The notes under the pieces: generated by a model | Told to the model about the DNA's origin: nothing | What the model saw: the letters and a program-made list of their open reading frames with translations, nothing else | The model's database searches: none | Program-made: the position numbers and the translations under genes | From: Porphyromonas cangingivalis | GTDB taxonomy: Bacteria > Bacteroidota > Bacteroidia > Bacteroidales > Porphyromonadaceae | NCBI RefSeq assembly: GCF_900638305.1 | Contig: NZ_LR134506.1 | Coordinates: 620,001-684,000 of the forward strand | Direction: 5' to 3' | DNA: 64,000 nt | In this document: in pieces, positions 57,202 to 64,000 of the stretch | How positions within the stretch are numbered: position 1 is the stretch's first letter | How the letters are laid out: every line of letters begins with the position of its first letter

Positions 57202-58434
57202 ATGAAAAACGAAATCAGTATAGCAAGCTTGATTGCCGGCAGGTATTTTTTCTCCAAAAAGAGTACCCATGCTGTCAATATCATTGCCATAGTGGCAGTG
57301 ATAGGCATTGCCATCGTGACAGCTGCAATGGTGTGTATTCTCTCGATCTTCAATGGTTTTGAGGGCTTTATCACCTCTCAGATCTCAACCATCTCTCCTG
57401 AGTACAGGATAGTACACAAGGATGGTAAGGTCTTCTCTGCCAAAGAGTGTGTGGGCTTACCATCTTTTCAAGAAGCTGTCGGAGAGCATCATACTCTTGC
57501 CTTTGAGAGCCAAGCCATCGCCAACTATGCCAACAACCACACGATCGTCAACCTTCTGGGAGTAGACTCGACCTACTTCTCACTCTTGCCGATAGCATCG
57601 CTCGTCGTCGATGGGGAAACCGGAGTCGGAGACGAAACCCTACCGACAGCGATGTCGGAGCTCGGCGTAGCAGCAAGATTGGGTGCGGGTATTGGTTATA
57701 TGGAGCCTATGGAGTTAGTCGTCGCCAAGAGAGAGGGCCGTATCTCCATGACTATGCCGCATAGGAGCTTCAATAAGGTCAGTGTTCCCATCACAGGAAT
57801 TATCCAGACAGATCAACCTGAGCACGAAAACTTGGTTGTTGTTCCTCTTTCACTCGTCCAAAGACTTCAGCTATATCCCTCGGATGCAGTCACTGCAATT
57901 TTCATGGGGAAAATCCAGGACAAGACCAAAGTCAAACAACTACAAGAGGCTCTGCCCAAGCATCTGACTCTACAGGACAAGTACCAACAGTATCCTGATA
58001 TCTACAAGGTCCTCAAGGTCGAGAAGTGGATATCTTTTGCCTTGCTCATCTTCGTTTTGTTTCTCTCACTCTTCAGCGTCATAAGTACTTTAGGCATGCT
58101 TATCATCGAAAAAAAGGAAGATAGCAAAGTGCTGAACATCCTCGGTGCAAGGCAGTCGATGCTGGATAAAATTATTCTCTTTGAGGGGTGGTTGCTCTCC
58201 ATCACAGGGCTGATTATAGGACTTGTCGTGGGGCTTGGGGTTACTTACCTGCAGCAGATATTTGGGTTTATCAAGCTTGAGAATATATCCTCCGGGGTCT
58301 TTATTTTGGATGCCTATCCAGTAAAGGTCATTTGGACAGACATCCTGAGTATCGTCATGGTCATCCTTCTCATAGGTTGGACGAGCAGTGTCCTTGCCCA
58401 TAAGATCTTTGGAAAAAGGACTATGATCTCGTGA
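57202..58434 (+). CDS. ABC transporter permease, LolC/LolE (FtsX) family
   Basis: A 410-residue membrane protein with an N-terminal helix (about residues 20-50), a large periplasmic domain and three C-terminal helices (about 275-300, 325-350 and 370-395) forming an FtsX domain. This architecture matches LolC/LolE-type lipoprotein release permeases. No ATPase gene is adjacent, so the partner is elsewhere. Confidence 0.88.
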   Translation: MKNEISIASLIAGRYFFSKKSTHAVNIIAIVAVIGIAIVTAAMVCILSIFNGFEGFITSQISTISPEYRIVHKDGKVFSAKECVGLPSFQEAVGEHHTLAFESQAIANYANNHTIVNLLGVDSTYFSLLPIASLVVDGETGVGDETLPTAMSELGVAARLGAGIGYMEPMELVVAKREGRISMTMPHRSFNKVSVPITGIIQTDQPEHENLVVVPLSLVQRLQLYPSDAVTAIFMGKIQDKTKVKQLQEALPKHLTLQDKYQQYPDIYKVLKVEKWISFALLIFVLFLSLFSVISTLGMLIIEKKEDSKVLNILGARQSMLDKIILFEGWLLSITGLIIGLVVGLGVTYLQQIFGFIKLENISSGVFILDAYPVKVIWTDILSIVMVILLIGWTSSVLAHKIFGKRTMIS

Positions 58435-58499
58435 GTCATGCCAACTCACCGATGGTAGGTAGTTTTGTGAGAATAATTAGGGAATTTAGAGTATTTACG

Positions 58500-58507
58500 T
58501 ACCTTTG
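58500..58507 (+). promoter_or_regulatory. Bacteroidetes -7 box for psd-pssA
   Basis: TACCTTTG, exact consensus, about 48 nt upstream of the psd ATG. Confidence 0.6.
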
Positions 58508-58554
58508 TAAAAGTAAAATCCTTATTGTATCTGAAAATAACTATAATCATATAG

Positions 58555-59244
58555 ATGAAACTATACAGAAAGCGCAAAGTCAAACTACATAGCGAAGGGA
58601 CAGGATTCTTGATCGGAGTATTTATACTGTTCTTCTTCACAGATATATATCTGTACTACGCGTTGAATTCGAAGATCGCCTTCTATATCGTGCTTCCGAT
58701 CACACTCATCTTGTTTGGCTTGGTGCTCAACTTCTTTCGTTCGCCCCTGAGGAGGTTTCCTTCGGATCCGGAAGGGAAGGTCATTGCATCCGCAGATGGT
58801 ACCATTGTTGCCATTGAACAAGTCTATGAACCCGAATACCTTCAGCAGGACTGCATCATGGTTTCGATCTTTATGAGCATCTTCAACGTACATGCCAACT
58901 GGTACCCCGTCGATGGTATCGTAAAGTATGTGAGGCACCATGAAGGGCGTTTCATGGCTGCCTATTTGCCCAAGAGCAGTGTGGAGAATGAACGCTCTAC
59001 GGTGGTCATCCGCACGATGGACAAGCATGACATCTTAGTTCGCCAGGTGGCCGGAGCAGTTGCGAAGCGCATCGTGACTTACCCCAAAGAAGGAGAAGAG
59101 TGCTACATCGATGACCATATGGGATTTATCAAGTTTGGCTCACGAGTCGATGTCTATATCCCATTAGGAAGCGAAGTTCTTGTCAAGATGGATGAGAAGG
59201 TGACAGGTAATCAGACCATACTTGCCCACCTTCCCCAAGCATAA
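58555..59244 (+). CDS. psd: Phosphatidylserine decarboxylase proenzyme
   Basis: Makes phosphatidylethanolamine. The 229-residue short (type II) form has membrane segments at about residues 17-60, HANWYPVDG with the conserved His, and the self-cleavage site FGSR with Ser196, which becomes the pyruvoyl group. It is 21 nt upstream of pssA, the enzyme that supplies its substrate. Confidence 0.93.
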   Translation: MKLYRKRKVKLHSEGTGFLIGVFILFFFTDIYLYYALNSKIAFYIVLPITLILFGLVLNFFRSPLRRFPSDPEGKVIASADGTIVAIEQVYEPEYLQQDCIMVSIFMSIFNVHANWYPVDGIVKYVRHHEGRFMAAYLPKSSVENERSTVVIRTMDKHDILVRQVAGAVAKRIVTYPKEGEECYIDDHMGFIKFGSRVDVYIPLGSEVLVKMDEKVTGNQTILAHLPQA

Positions 59245-59265
59245 AGTCACAACCTTGCCACGACG

Positions 59266-59970
59266 ATGAAGATAAGACAGCACATCCCAAATCTCCTAAG
59301 TCTTTCAAATGCAACAAGTGGTGCCATGGGTGCTTATTTTGCTGCGCATGGGGCTTTCACCACTGCAATGATTTGTATGGGGGTGGGGCTTGTCGCAGAC
59401 TTCTTTGACGGATTTATGGCTCGTAAGCTGAATGCCTTCTCACCTTTAGGAAAAGACTTGGACTCTTTGGCTGATGCCATCTCATTCGGAGTAGCACCTG
59501 CAATGATGATGACAGTTGCACTCCAACAATTGGGCTTCTTCTTTCCTTGGTTGGCATTTCTTATCGTTCCGGCATCCGTATATAGATTGGCAAAGTTCAA
59601 TCACGATGAGAGACAATCAACATCATTCATCGGCCTACCTACTCCGGCCAACGCCCTTTTTTGGGCAAGTTTGGCTTACTGGATCACAACTCATGTGACC
59701 TTGATAGAAGGACTTCCAAGGATGATAGCATATAAGGTTTACGCTCTTTGGCCGGTACTTATAATCTTTATGTCATGGCTTCTCATCAGCGAGGTTCCGA
59801 TGTTTTCGCTCAAAGGTGGAAGGCCGACTTGGCAGAAAGACAAGGGGCTGTTCATTGTGCTCGGTGTCGCTGTTGTAAGCATCCCCCTCATGGGTTTGGG
59901 AGCATTTGTCCCGACTATCGGGGCATACATCCTCTGTAACCTTGTCGGTCACCTCAGAAACAAAAAATAA
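59266..59970 (+). CDS. pssA: CDP-diacylglycerol-serine O-phosphatidyltransferase
   Basis: Membrane enzyme making phosphatidylserine. The CDP-alcohol phosphotransferase motif DG-x2-AR-x8-G-x3-D-x3-D is intact at residues 48-70 (DGFMARKLNAFSPLGKDLDSLAD region). 234 residues and about six helices. With psd it forms the PE branch. Confidence 0.93.
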   Translation: MKIRQHIPNLLSLSNATSGAMGAYFAAHGAFTTAMICMGVGLVADFFDGFMARKLNAFSPLGKDLDSLADAISFGVAPAMMMTVALQQLGFFFPWLAFLIVPASVYRLAKFNHDERQSTSFIGLPTPANALFWASLAYWITTHVTLIEGLPRMIAYKVYALWPVLIIFMSWLLISEVPMFSLKGGRPTWQKDKGLFIVLGVAVVSIPLMGLGAFVPTIGAYILCNLVGHLRNKK

Positions 59971-60004
59971 TGATACATCACACTGTGGTGTGTGACGCAT
60001 CATT
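59970..60004. terminator. Imperfect hairpin between pssA and the phosphatase gene
   Basis: Arms AATGATACATCACAC and its near complement (one or two mismatches) overlap the pssA stop and the 3' end of the convergent phosphatase gene. Confidence 0.45.
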
Positions 60005-60562
60005 AAATAATCGTTCGATCCAACCCTTATCTAAAGTATGGTCAAAAACAGTCACTGATGTATTCAATATCTCAGGGACAGTCCAGACCTTTTCGAGAGC
60101 GAAGCCTCTCAGGATGGCAACCAATACCCTTATCGTAAATCCATGACTGACCAGCAAGATTGTTTTGTCCGTACCGGCATATAGGTCTATCAAGTCATTC
60201 AATAGGTCTCTCAGCCTCTGAGCCATATCCGTCACAGGCTCAGTTTCCGGAGGATAGTGCGTCTCGTCATAATCAGGAGGAAAGACCTTACCTTGCATGG
60301 AACCGAAGAAGCGTTCTCGCAGTCTCACATCGGGTCGGACGGAGGAGAGGTGAGGGTTCATGACAGCTATACGAGCACAGGTATCTGAAGCCCTCTTCAA
60401 ATCACTTGTATAGCAGACAGATATATCTATATCCTTTAATCTCAAAGCAACCTGCTCTGCTTCCCAATGTCCCTTTTCGGACAGTTGTCCATCCATTTGC
60501 CCTTGACAAATCCTAAAAGTATTCTCGATCGTCTCGGCATGACGCACAATAAGTATCCGCAT
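59978..60562 (-). CDS. Histidine phosphatase family protein, CobC-like
   Basis: A 194-residue phosphoglycerate-mutase-like enzyme with the catalytic RHAE at residues 7-10 and the second His in VSHGFTIR. It is placed 30 nt downstream of cobO, so alpha-ribazole phosphatase (CobC, nucleotide-loop synthesis of cobalamin) is likely, but the fold is used for many substrates. The ATG at 60562 is chosen over a GTG at 60580. Confidence 0.8.
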   Translation of the reverse strand: MRILIVRHAETIENTFRICQGQMDGQLSEKGHWEAEQVALRLKDIDISVCYTSDLKRASDTCARIAVMNPHLSSVRPDVRLRERFFGSMQGKVFPPDYDETHYPPETEPVTDMAQRLRDLLNDLIDLYAGTDKTILLVSHGFTIRVLVAILRGFALEKVWTVPEILNTSVTVFDHTLDKGWIERLFNDASHTTV

Positions 60563-60592
60563 GGTTCTACTTCTCTTCACTTACACCCCAAG

Positions 60593-61123
60593 TCAATACT
60601 CTATACCTTTACGACTACGGATATTCTTGTCGAAAGGGTGCTTTATTTTACATATTTCAGAGACATAATCAGCCACTTCCATAAGAGCAGGCGTAGCTCC
60701 CCTACCCGTCATCACAAGCTCTGTGTTGGCGGGTTTATTTTTCACGAACTCTATCAATGCTTCTTCGGACAAAAACTTATCCCTCACGGAAATGATGATC
60801 TCATCCATGACCAAAAGTTGTGGCGGATCCTCTTTAAGTCTCTGAGCAAGATATGGCAGAGCTTCTGCAAGCTCAACCACCTGCACCGAGGGATCTATAC
60901 GTTTGTCTAACCCCGGATGCCCCTTGGCAAAGTGTAAGACCTCTGCCCCCAAGGCTCTAAGACTGTCGTATTCACAATTTTGATACTTCTCCGGTCTCTT
61001 GTGAAAAGAGCAATACAACACCTTGAATCCACCACCCAAAGCCCTCGTTGTGAGCCCTACGGCCGCCGTAGTCTTTCCCTTTCCATTACCGGTATATATG
61101 TGTACCAATCCTGTTTCTTTCAT
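60593..61123 (-). CDS. cobO: Cob(I)yrinic acid a,c-diamide adenosyltransferase
   Basis: A 176-residue BtuR/CobA-type corrinoid adenosyltransferase that attaches the 5'-deoxyadenosyl group to cobalt. It has the Walker A GNGKGKTTAAVG (residues 12-23), YCSFHKRPEKYQN and LLVMDEI. It lies 6 nt downstream of a Dph6-like gene. Confidence 0.93.
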   Translation of the reverse strand: MKETGLVHIYTGNGKGKTTAAVGLTTRALGGGFKVLYCSFHKRPEKYQNCEYDSLRALGAEVLHFAKGHPGLDKRIDPSVQVVELAEALPYLAQRLKEDPPQLLVMDEIIISVRDKFLSEEALIEFVKNKPANTELVMTGRGATPALMEVADYVSEICKIKHPFDKNIRSRKGIEY

Positions 61124-61129
61124 ACCAAT

Positions 61130-61777
61130 TTATTGTTTTGCATGTATAGGTAAAATCCTATGCTTTTTCTCTTCATAAATCTCTCCCATAGCGTATGTAG
61201 CCGGCCTCCTGAACAATGGACCATCAAAGACATAAGTATGATATTCACCATGTTCTCCACAAAGATCAACATCACTCAGCTGTCCAAACTCATTTATAAA
61301 CTTCTCATCAATGACTCGTCCGAGAAAAACATCCGGCTTGAGATCTGAGCGCATGGCAACGACAAGTGTCTTGAATCCGGACGACACAAAATCCTTGATG
61401 AGATCAGGAGTCGTCTCTCCCCAAAGAGGGAAAAGTGGTCGTACCCCGACCTCACTGCAAACACGCTCCACCCAGACCTTATGCTCTTCGAGATAAATAT
61501 CACCAAAGAGCCCCGTAAAGACTCCTTCCGCCTTGAAGTGCTCCAATGCGCCCTTGAACGCAGCCTCATATCCGTCCGGCCCTACAGTTTGGATACACAA
61601 AGGGATCCCCATGGCCTCGGCCTGCTCAATGATGACATCCTCCCCAAAGCCATGCGCTGAAGTCTTTCTCTTCATGTGCAACAGTGCATGCACCTCTGTA
61701 CCTGGATGATCTTGTAGGTGCCTGAATAAGGCAAACATACAATCTTTCCCCCCACTCCATGAAACAAATATCTTCAT
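61130..61777 (-). CDS. Dph6-like PP-loop ATP pyrophosphatase
   Basis: A 215-residue protein of the adenine nucleotide alpha-hydrolase superfamily with the PP-loop SGGKD at residues 8-12. It belongs to the group labelled diphthine-ammonia ligase (Dph6/MJ0570), but bacteria do not make diphthamide. It is first in an operon with cobO and a CobC-like phosphatase, so a role in an amidation or adenylation step of corrinoid metabolism is possible (inference). Confidence 0.8.
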   Translation of the reverse strand: MKIFVSWSGGKDCMFALFRHLQDHPGTEVHALLHMKRKTSAHGFGEDVIIEQAEAMGIPLCIQTVGPDGYEAAFKGALEHFKAEGVFTGLFGDIYLEEHKVWVERVCSEVGVRPLFPLWGETTPDLIKDFVSSGFKTLVVAMRSDLKPDVFLGRVIDEKFINEFGQLSDVDLCGEHGEYHTYVFDGPLFRRPATYAMGEIYEEKKHRILPIHAKQ

Positions 61778-61818
61778 TTAATAAATAATGAATATCGTGT
61801 CTTAACTAAATATCTCGA

Positions 61819-61826
61819 CAAAAATA
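61819..61826 (-). promoter_or_regulatory. Bacteroidetes -7 box for the cobalamin gene cluster
   Basis: Minus-strand TATTTTTG, exact consensus, with a leader of about 35 nt. Confidence 0.5.
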
Positions 61827-61883
61827 ACCAATTCTGTCCGCCTCATCAACAAACAGCACTTCAAATAAACACAGAAGAATAAC

Positions 61884-61891
61884 TACCTTTG
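61884..61891 (+). promoter_or_regulatory. Bacteroidetes -7 box for pabB
   Basis: TACCTTTG, exact consensus, 26 nt before the pabB ATG. Confidence 0.6.
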
Positions 61892-61916
61892 TACAGACCA
61901 ATTCATTTATGACACT

Positions 61917-62909
61917 ATGACAGGATCATACGAGAAGAGCTATCGAGAAGTGATAGAGGAAATAAACGCCTTCGGCAAGCGTCGGGAGGCGTGCCTTTTC
62001 ATATTGGATTTCGAACAAAAGAAAGGGATCTTTATCCCCAATCCTATGGCACAAGAAGAGGTGCTTTTCTCCATCAATGGTAGTACCAACGCTCCCTCCG
62101 TTGCCCCACAAAAAGACATCACTCTCCACGCGAATCCGATACCCTACGAAGTGTACAAGGAGAAGTTTGATATCGTCGATCACGGACTCAGACGAGGTGA
62201 CACTTTTCTTTGCAACCTGACCGTATCCACTCCTGTTCAGCTCAATGCACACCTGAGGGATGTTTTCTTTGCGACTCAAGCTCGTTACAAACTCTATGTC
62301 CCGGGCAGATTTGTATGCTTTTCGCCCGAAATATTCATCACCATCAATGCCCAAGGAGAGATTGCCTCACACCCGATGAAAGGCACCATAGATGCCTCCA
62401 TACCTAATGCTGAAGAAATCATCCTCAACGACTACAAAGAGACTGCCGAACACAATACCATCGTGGACTTGATACGAAATGATCTCAATATAGTATCGGA
62501 TTATGTACGTGTGGAAAAGTTCAGATATATAGATGCAATTCAGCTCCCAAACGGTCGAGGGCTCCTTCAAGTCAGCTCAAAGATCGTCGGTAGACTCTCT
62601 CAGCAGTATCATGATCGCTTAGGAACCATAATAGACCGTCTGCTTCCTGCGGGATCCATCTCCGGAGCTCCCAAGGAGGCAACCCTTGACATTATCCGAA
62701 GAGCAGAGGGTGATCCGCGCGGATACTACACGGGAATCGTTGGTTATTATGATGGAAAAACTCTCGATACAGGTGTCTTGATACGCTTCATCGAGGAGGT
62801 TGGAGAGGGGCATAAAAACTTTAGGAGCGGTGGTGGCATCACCATCAACAGCAATCCTGAAGAAGAGTACAAAGAGGTGATCCAAAAGGTGTACATTCCT
62901 TTGCTTTAA
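61917..62909 (+). CDS. pabB: Aminodeoxychorismate synthase component I (PabB)
   Basis: A 330-residue chorismate-binding enzyme, shorter than anthranilate synthase TrpE and lacking most of its N-terminal domain. Motifs: HPMKGTID, VDLIRNDLNIVSD, PAGSISGAPKEATLDIIRRAEG and GYYTGIVGYYDG. Pairing with a class IV aminotransferase-like gene directly after it supports 4-aminodeoxychorismate synthesis for folate. The glutaminase partner PabA is not in the window. Confidence 0.88.
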   Translation: MTGSYEKSYREVIEEINAFGKRREACLFILDFEQKKGIFIPNPMAQEEVLFSINGSTNAPSVAPQKDITLHANPIPYEVYKEKFDIVDHGLRRGDTFLCNLTVSTPVQLNAHLRDVFFATQARYKLYVPGRFVCFSPEIFITINAQGEIASHPMKGTIDASIPNAEEIILNDYKETAEHNTIVDLIRNDLNIVSDYVRVEKFRYIDAIQLPNGRGLLQVSSKIVGRLSQQYHDRLGTIIDRLLPAGSISGAPKEATLDIIRRAEGDPRGYYTGIVGYYDGKTLDTGVLIRFIEEVGEGHKNFRSGGGITINSNPEEEYKEVIQKVYIPLL

Positions 62910-62913
62910 AGAC

Positions 62914-63549
62914 ATGATACCCGGCAACAGCTCTTCTACCCTGATCGAGACCTTTGAGGTCGTTCATGGGGTTCTACAACGCGTCGACCTACATCACAAA
63001 CGTATGTGTAGGAGTGGGCAGATACATGGCTTCTGTCCTCCAAGCCTGGAAGAAGTAACATCAGCCATCTGCGATCTCATACGCCGAGATAATCTGTCCG
63101 AGCACCCGTCTTTGAGATGTACCGTAGAGTATCGCACAAACATCATCGGCTGCCGAGCTATTCCATACCATATCAGAGCCATTCATGCCTTACTACTCAT
63201 CGAATCTACTGACAGTATCGAATATGCCGACAAGTGGAGCGACCGTACCTGTTTTGATCCACTTTCAGCACTCTGCACAAAGGGGCAAGAACCTCTGATC
63301 ATCCGAGAAAACCTCCTGACAGACACGACATATACCAATGTCGTGATCGAGAGAAATGGCGAATATCTCACCCCCGATCGCCCTCTACTGGCAGGTACCC
63401 GTCGTCAGTATTACCTTGATCAAGGGGTAATCCGGACTGCAGACCTCACCATACAAGACACCCTCGAAGCAGATCGTATCCATCTCATCAATGCCATGAT
63501 GCCATTGGGAGCCCTCACCATTTCTCCGGAAAACATCTCCATTATCTGA
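62914..63549 (+). CDS. pabC: Aminodeoxychorismate lyase-like protein (PabC)
   Basis: A 211-residue PLP fold-type IV protein. Segments resembling the family are LIETFEVVHGVLQRVDLHHKRM near the start, EYADKWSDRTCFD with the likely PLP Lys, and TYTNVVIERNGEYLTPDRPLLAGTRR. It is short but like Bacteroidales PabC. It would release pyruvate from aminodeoxychorismate to give para-aminobenzoate. It begins 4 nt after pabB. Confidence 0.8.
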   Translation: MIPGNSSSTLIETFEVVHGVLQRVDLHHKRMCRSGQIHGFCPPSLEEVTSAICDLIRRDNLSEHPSLRCTVEYRTNIIGCRAIPYHIRAIHALLLIESTDSIEYADKWSDRTCFDPLSALCTKGQEPLIIRENLLTDTTYTNVVIERNGEYLTPDRPLLAGTRRQYYLDQGVIRTADLTIQDTLEADRIHLINAMMPLGALTISPENISII

Positions 63550-63573
63550 CAGCAGACATAGCGCAGCGAAATT

Positions 63574-63634
63574 GAATCTTACGATCTTCGATCACGAGTC
63601 ATACAACCCTTGTAGGCATCTCATACGACTTTTG
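63574..63634 (+). repeat. Dispersed palindromic element, copy R5 (degenerate)
   Basis: The ACGATCTTCGATCAC segment (63581-63595) is identical to copy R3, followed by AGTCATAC and, after GGCATC, the family ending CATACGACTTTT (63622-63633). The hairpin arms are eroded. It lies between pabC and the purH promoter. Confidence 0.55.
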
Positions 63635-63709
63635 AGAGGTTCATTCACAACTTCATTTAAGAGACTATAAAAGTACCTCTGTTTAGCCTTATAATCCAGC
63701 AATTATCAT

Positions 63710-63717
63710 TACTTTTG
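63710..63717 (+). promoter_or_regulatory. Bacteroidetes -7 box for purH
   Basis: TACTTTTG, exact consensus; TTTA 24 nt upstream could be the -33 element. The leader is about 100 nt. Confidence 0.6.
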
Positions 63718-63825
63718 TATTCTGAGTTAGAGTATTAAATCGGCGGAACTATTTGAGGGAGTTTTGGCTGTTTCTGAGTAAAATGAGCCTAATCTATCAG
63801 AGAGTTTTGCATAGTGAAGTGATCA

Positions 63826-64000
63826 ATGAGTAATATCAAGATAAACAGAGCATTAGTATCGGTGTTCAACAAGGACGGACTGGAAGATGTCATCAAGTGT
63901 CTGTCTCGTCATGAAGTCGAACTGATCTCTACGGGAGGTACACAGGCGTTCATCAATAACTTAGGTATAGAGTGTACGGCTGTTGAGGACCTTACGGCTT
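63826..64000 (+). CDS. purH: Bifunctional AICAR transformylase/IMP cyclohydrolase, 3'-truncated
   Basis: Only the first 58 codons are inside the window. They read MSNIKINRALVSVFNKDGL and then ELISTGGTQAFINN, which match the N-terminal MGS-like IMP cyclohydrolase domain of PurH, with the phosphate-binding STGGT. The full enzyme does the last two steps of IMP synthesis. The ATG at 63826 is followed by an open frame to the edge. Confidence 0.9.
   Translation, partial: MSNIKINRALVSVFNKDGLEDVIKCLSRHEVELISTGGTQAFINNLGIECTAVEDLTA

Overview
The window looks like an ordinary chromosomal stretch from a member of the Bacteroidales, most likely Porphyromonas or a close relative. The evidence is a complete Bacteroides-type bat operon, a four-subunit 2-oxoacid:ferredoxin oxidoreductase, a DUF4290-murA pair, lysS-gpsA-pgi order, a pdxJ-exbB-exbD-tonB cluster, a thiS-C-(E/D)-G-H-F operon, the near absence of Shine-Dalgarno sequences, and many perfect copies of the Bacteroidetes -7 promoter box (TAnnTTTG) in front of genes. 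The exact genus is inferred. No phage, insertion sequence, CRISPR array or rRNA operon was seen. One tRNA gene (Gly, anticodon CCC) is present.

Layout. 1-3.8 kb (+): 3' part of aspartate kinase, menA, recF and a DciA-like DUF721 gene. 3.9-13.0 kb (-): a PAP2 phosphatase downstream of the bat operon (moxR, DUF58, a BatD-like membrane protein, batA, batB, batC, batD, batE). 13.4-17.5 kb (+): a PlsC acyltransferase and the korDA-(small membrane protein)-BC operon. 17.5-26.0 kb (-): hemW, a LuxR regulator beside a hemerythrin-domain protein, lpxH, a MIP18-family protein, an S41 peptidase lipoprotein, a possible beta-barrel protein and parC. 26.3 kb: tRNA-Gly. 26.5-33.5 kb (-): the thiamine operon under a TPP riboswitch, with a three-domain TenI-ThiD-ThiE fusion. 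33.7-37.4 kb (-): MscS channel, lipoamide dehydrogenase and M16 peptidase. 37.5-40.0 kb (+): single-domain SIS isomerase and NhaP antiporter. 40.1-47.0 kb (-): a frameshifted DJ-1 gene, tonB-exbD-exbB-pdxJ, two FKBP isomerases, a LysE exporter and an aminotransferase. 47.5-60.0 kb (+): lysS, gpsA, pgi, DUF4290, murA, rimM, aroQ, pyk, O-methyltransferase, rbfA, ABC permease, psd, pssA. 60.0-61.8 kb (-): alpha-ribazole phosphatase-like, cobO and a Dph6-like PP-loop protein. 61.9-64 kb (+): pabB, pabC-like and the 5' end of purH.

The genes serve envelope and phospholipid synthesis (plsC, psd, pssA, lpxH, murA, SIS isomerase), cofactor supply (menaquinone, thiamine, B6, folate, cobalamin, heme) and anaerobic energy metabolism (Kor, lipoamide dehydrogenase, Pyk, Pgi). 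The KorAB enzyme itself needs the TPP made by the thi operon.

The least-explained DNA is intergenic. First, five copies of a palindromic element share a 36-8-14 nt plan, all in the same orientation and each upstream of a + strand gene. Three end in a T-run, and the middle arm can pair with either flank, as in an attenuator. Second, two clusters of a dyad (ACAGAA-N4-TTCTGT type) repeat in an exact 22-nt register. Other points of interest are the thiamine triple fusion, MurA with Asp in place of the active-site Cys (predicted fosfomycin-insensitive), the one-base frameshift in the DJ-1 gene, the hemerythrin/LuxR pair, and a Dph6-like protein in a cobalamin cluster.
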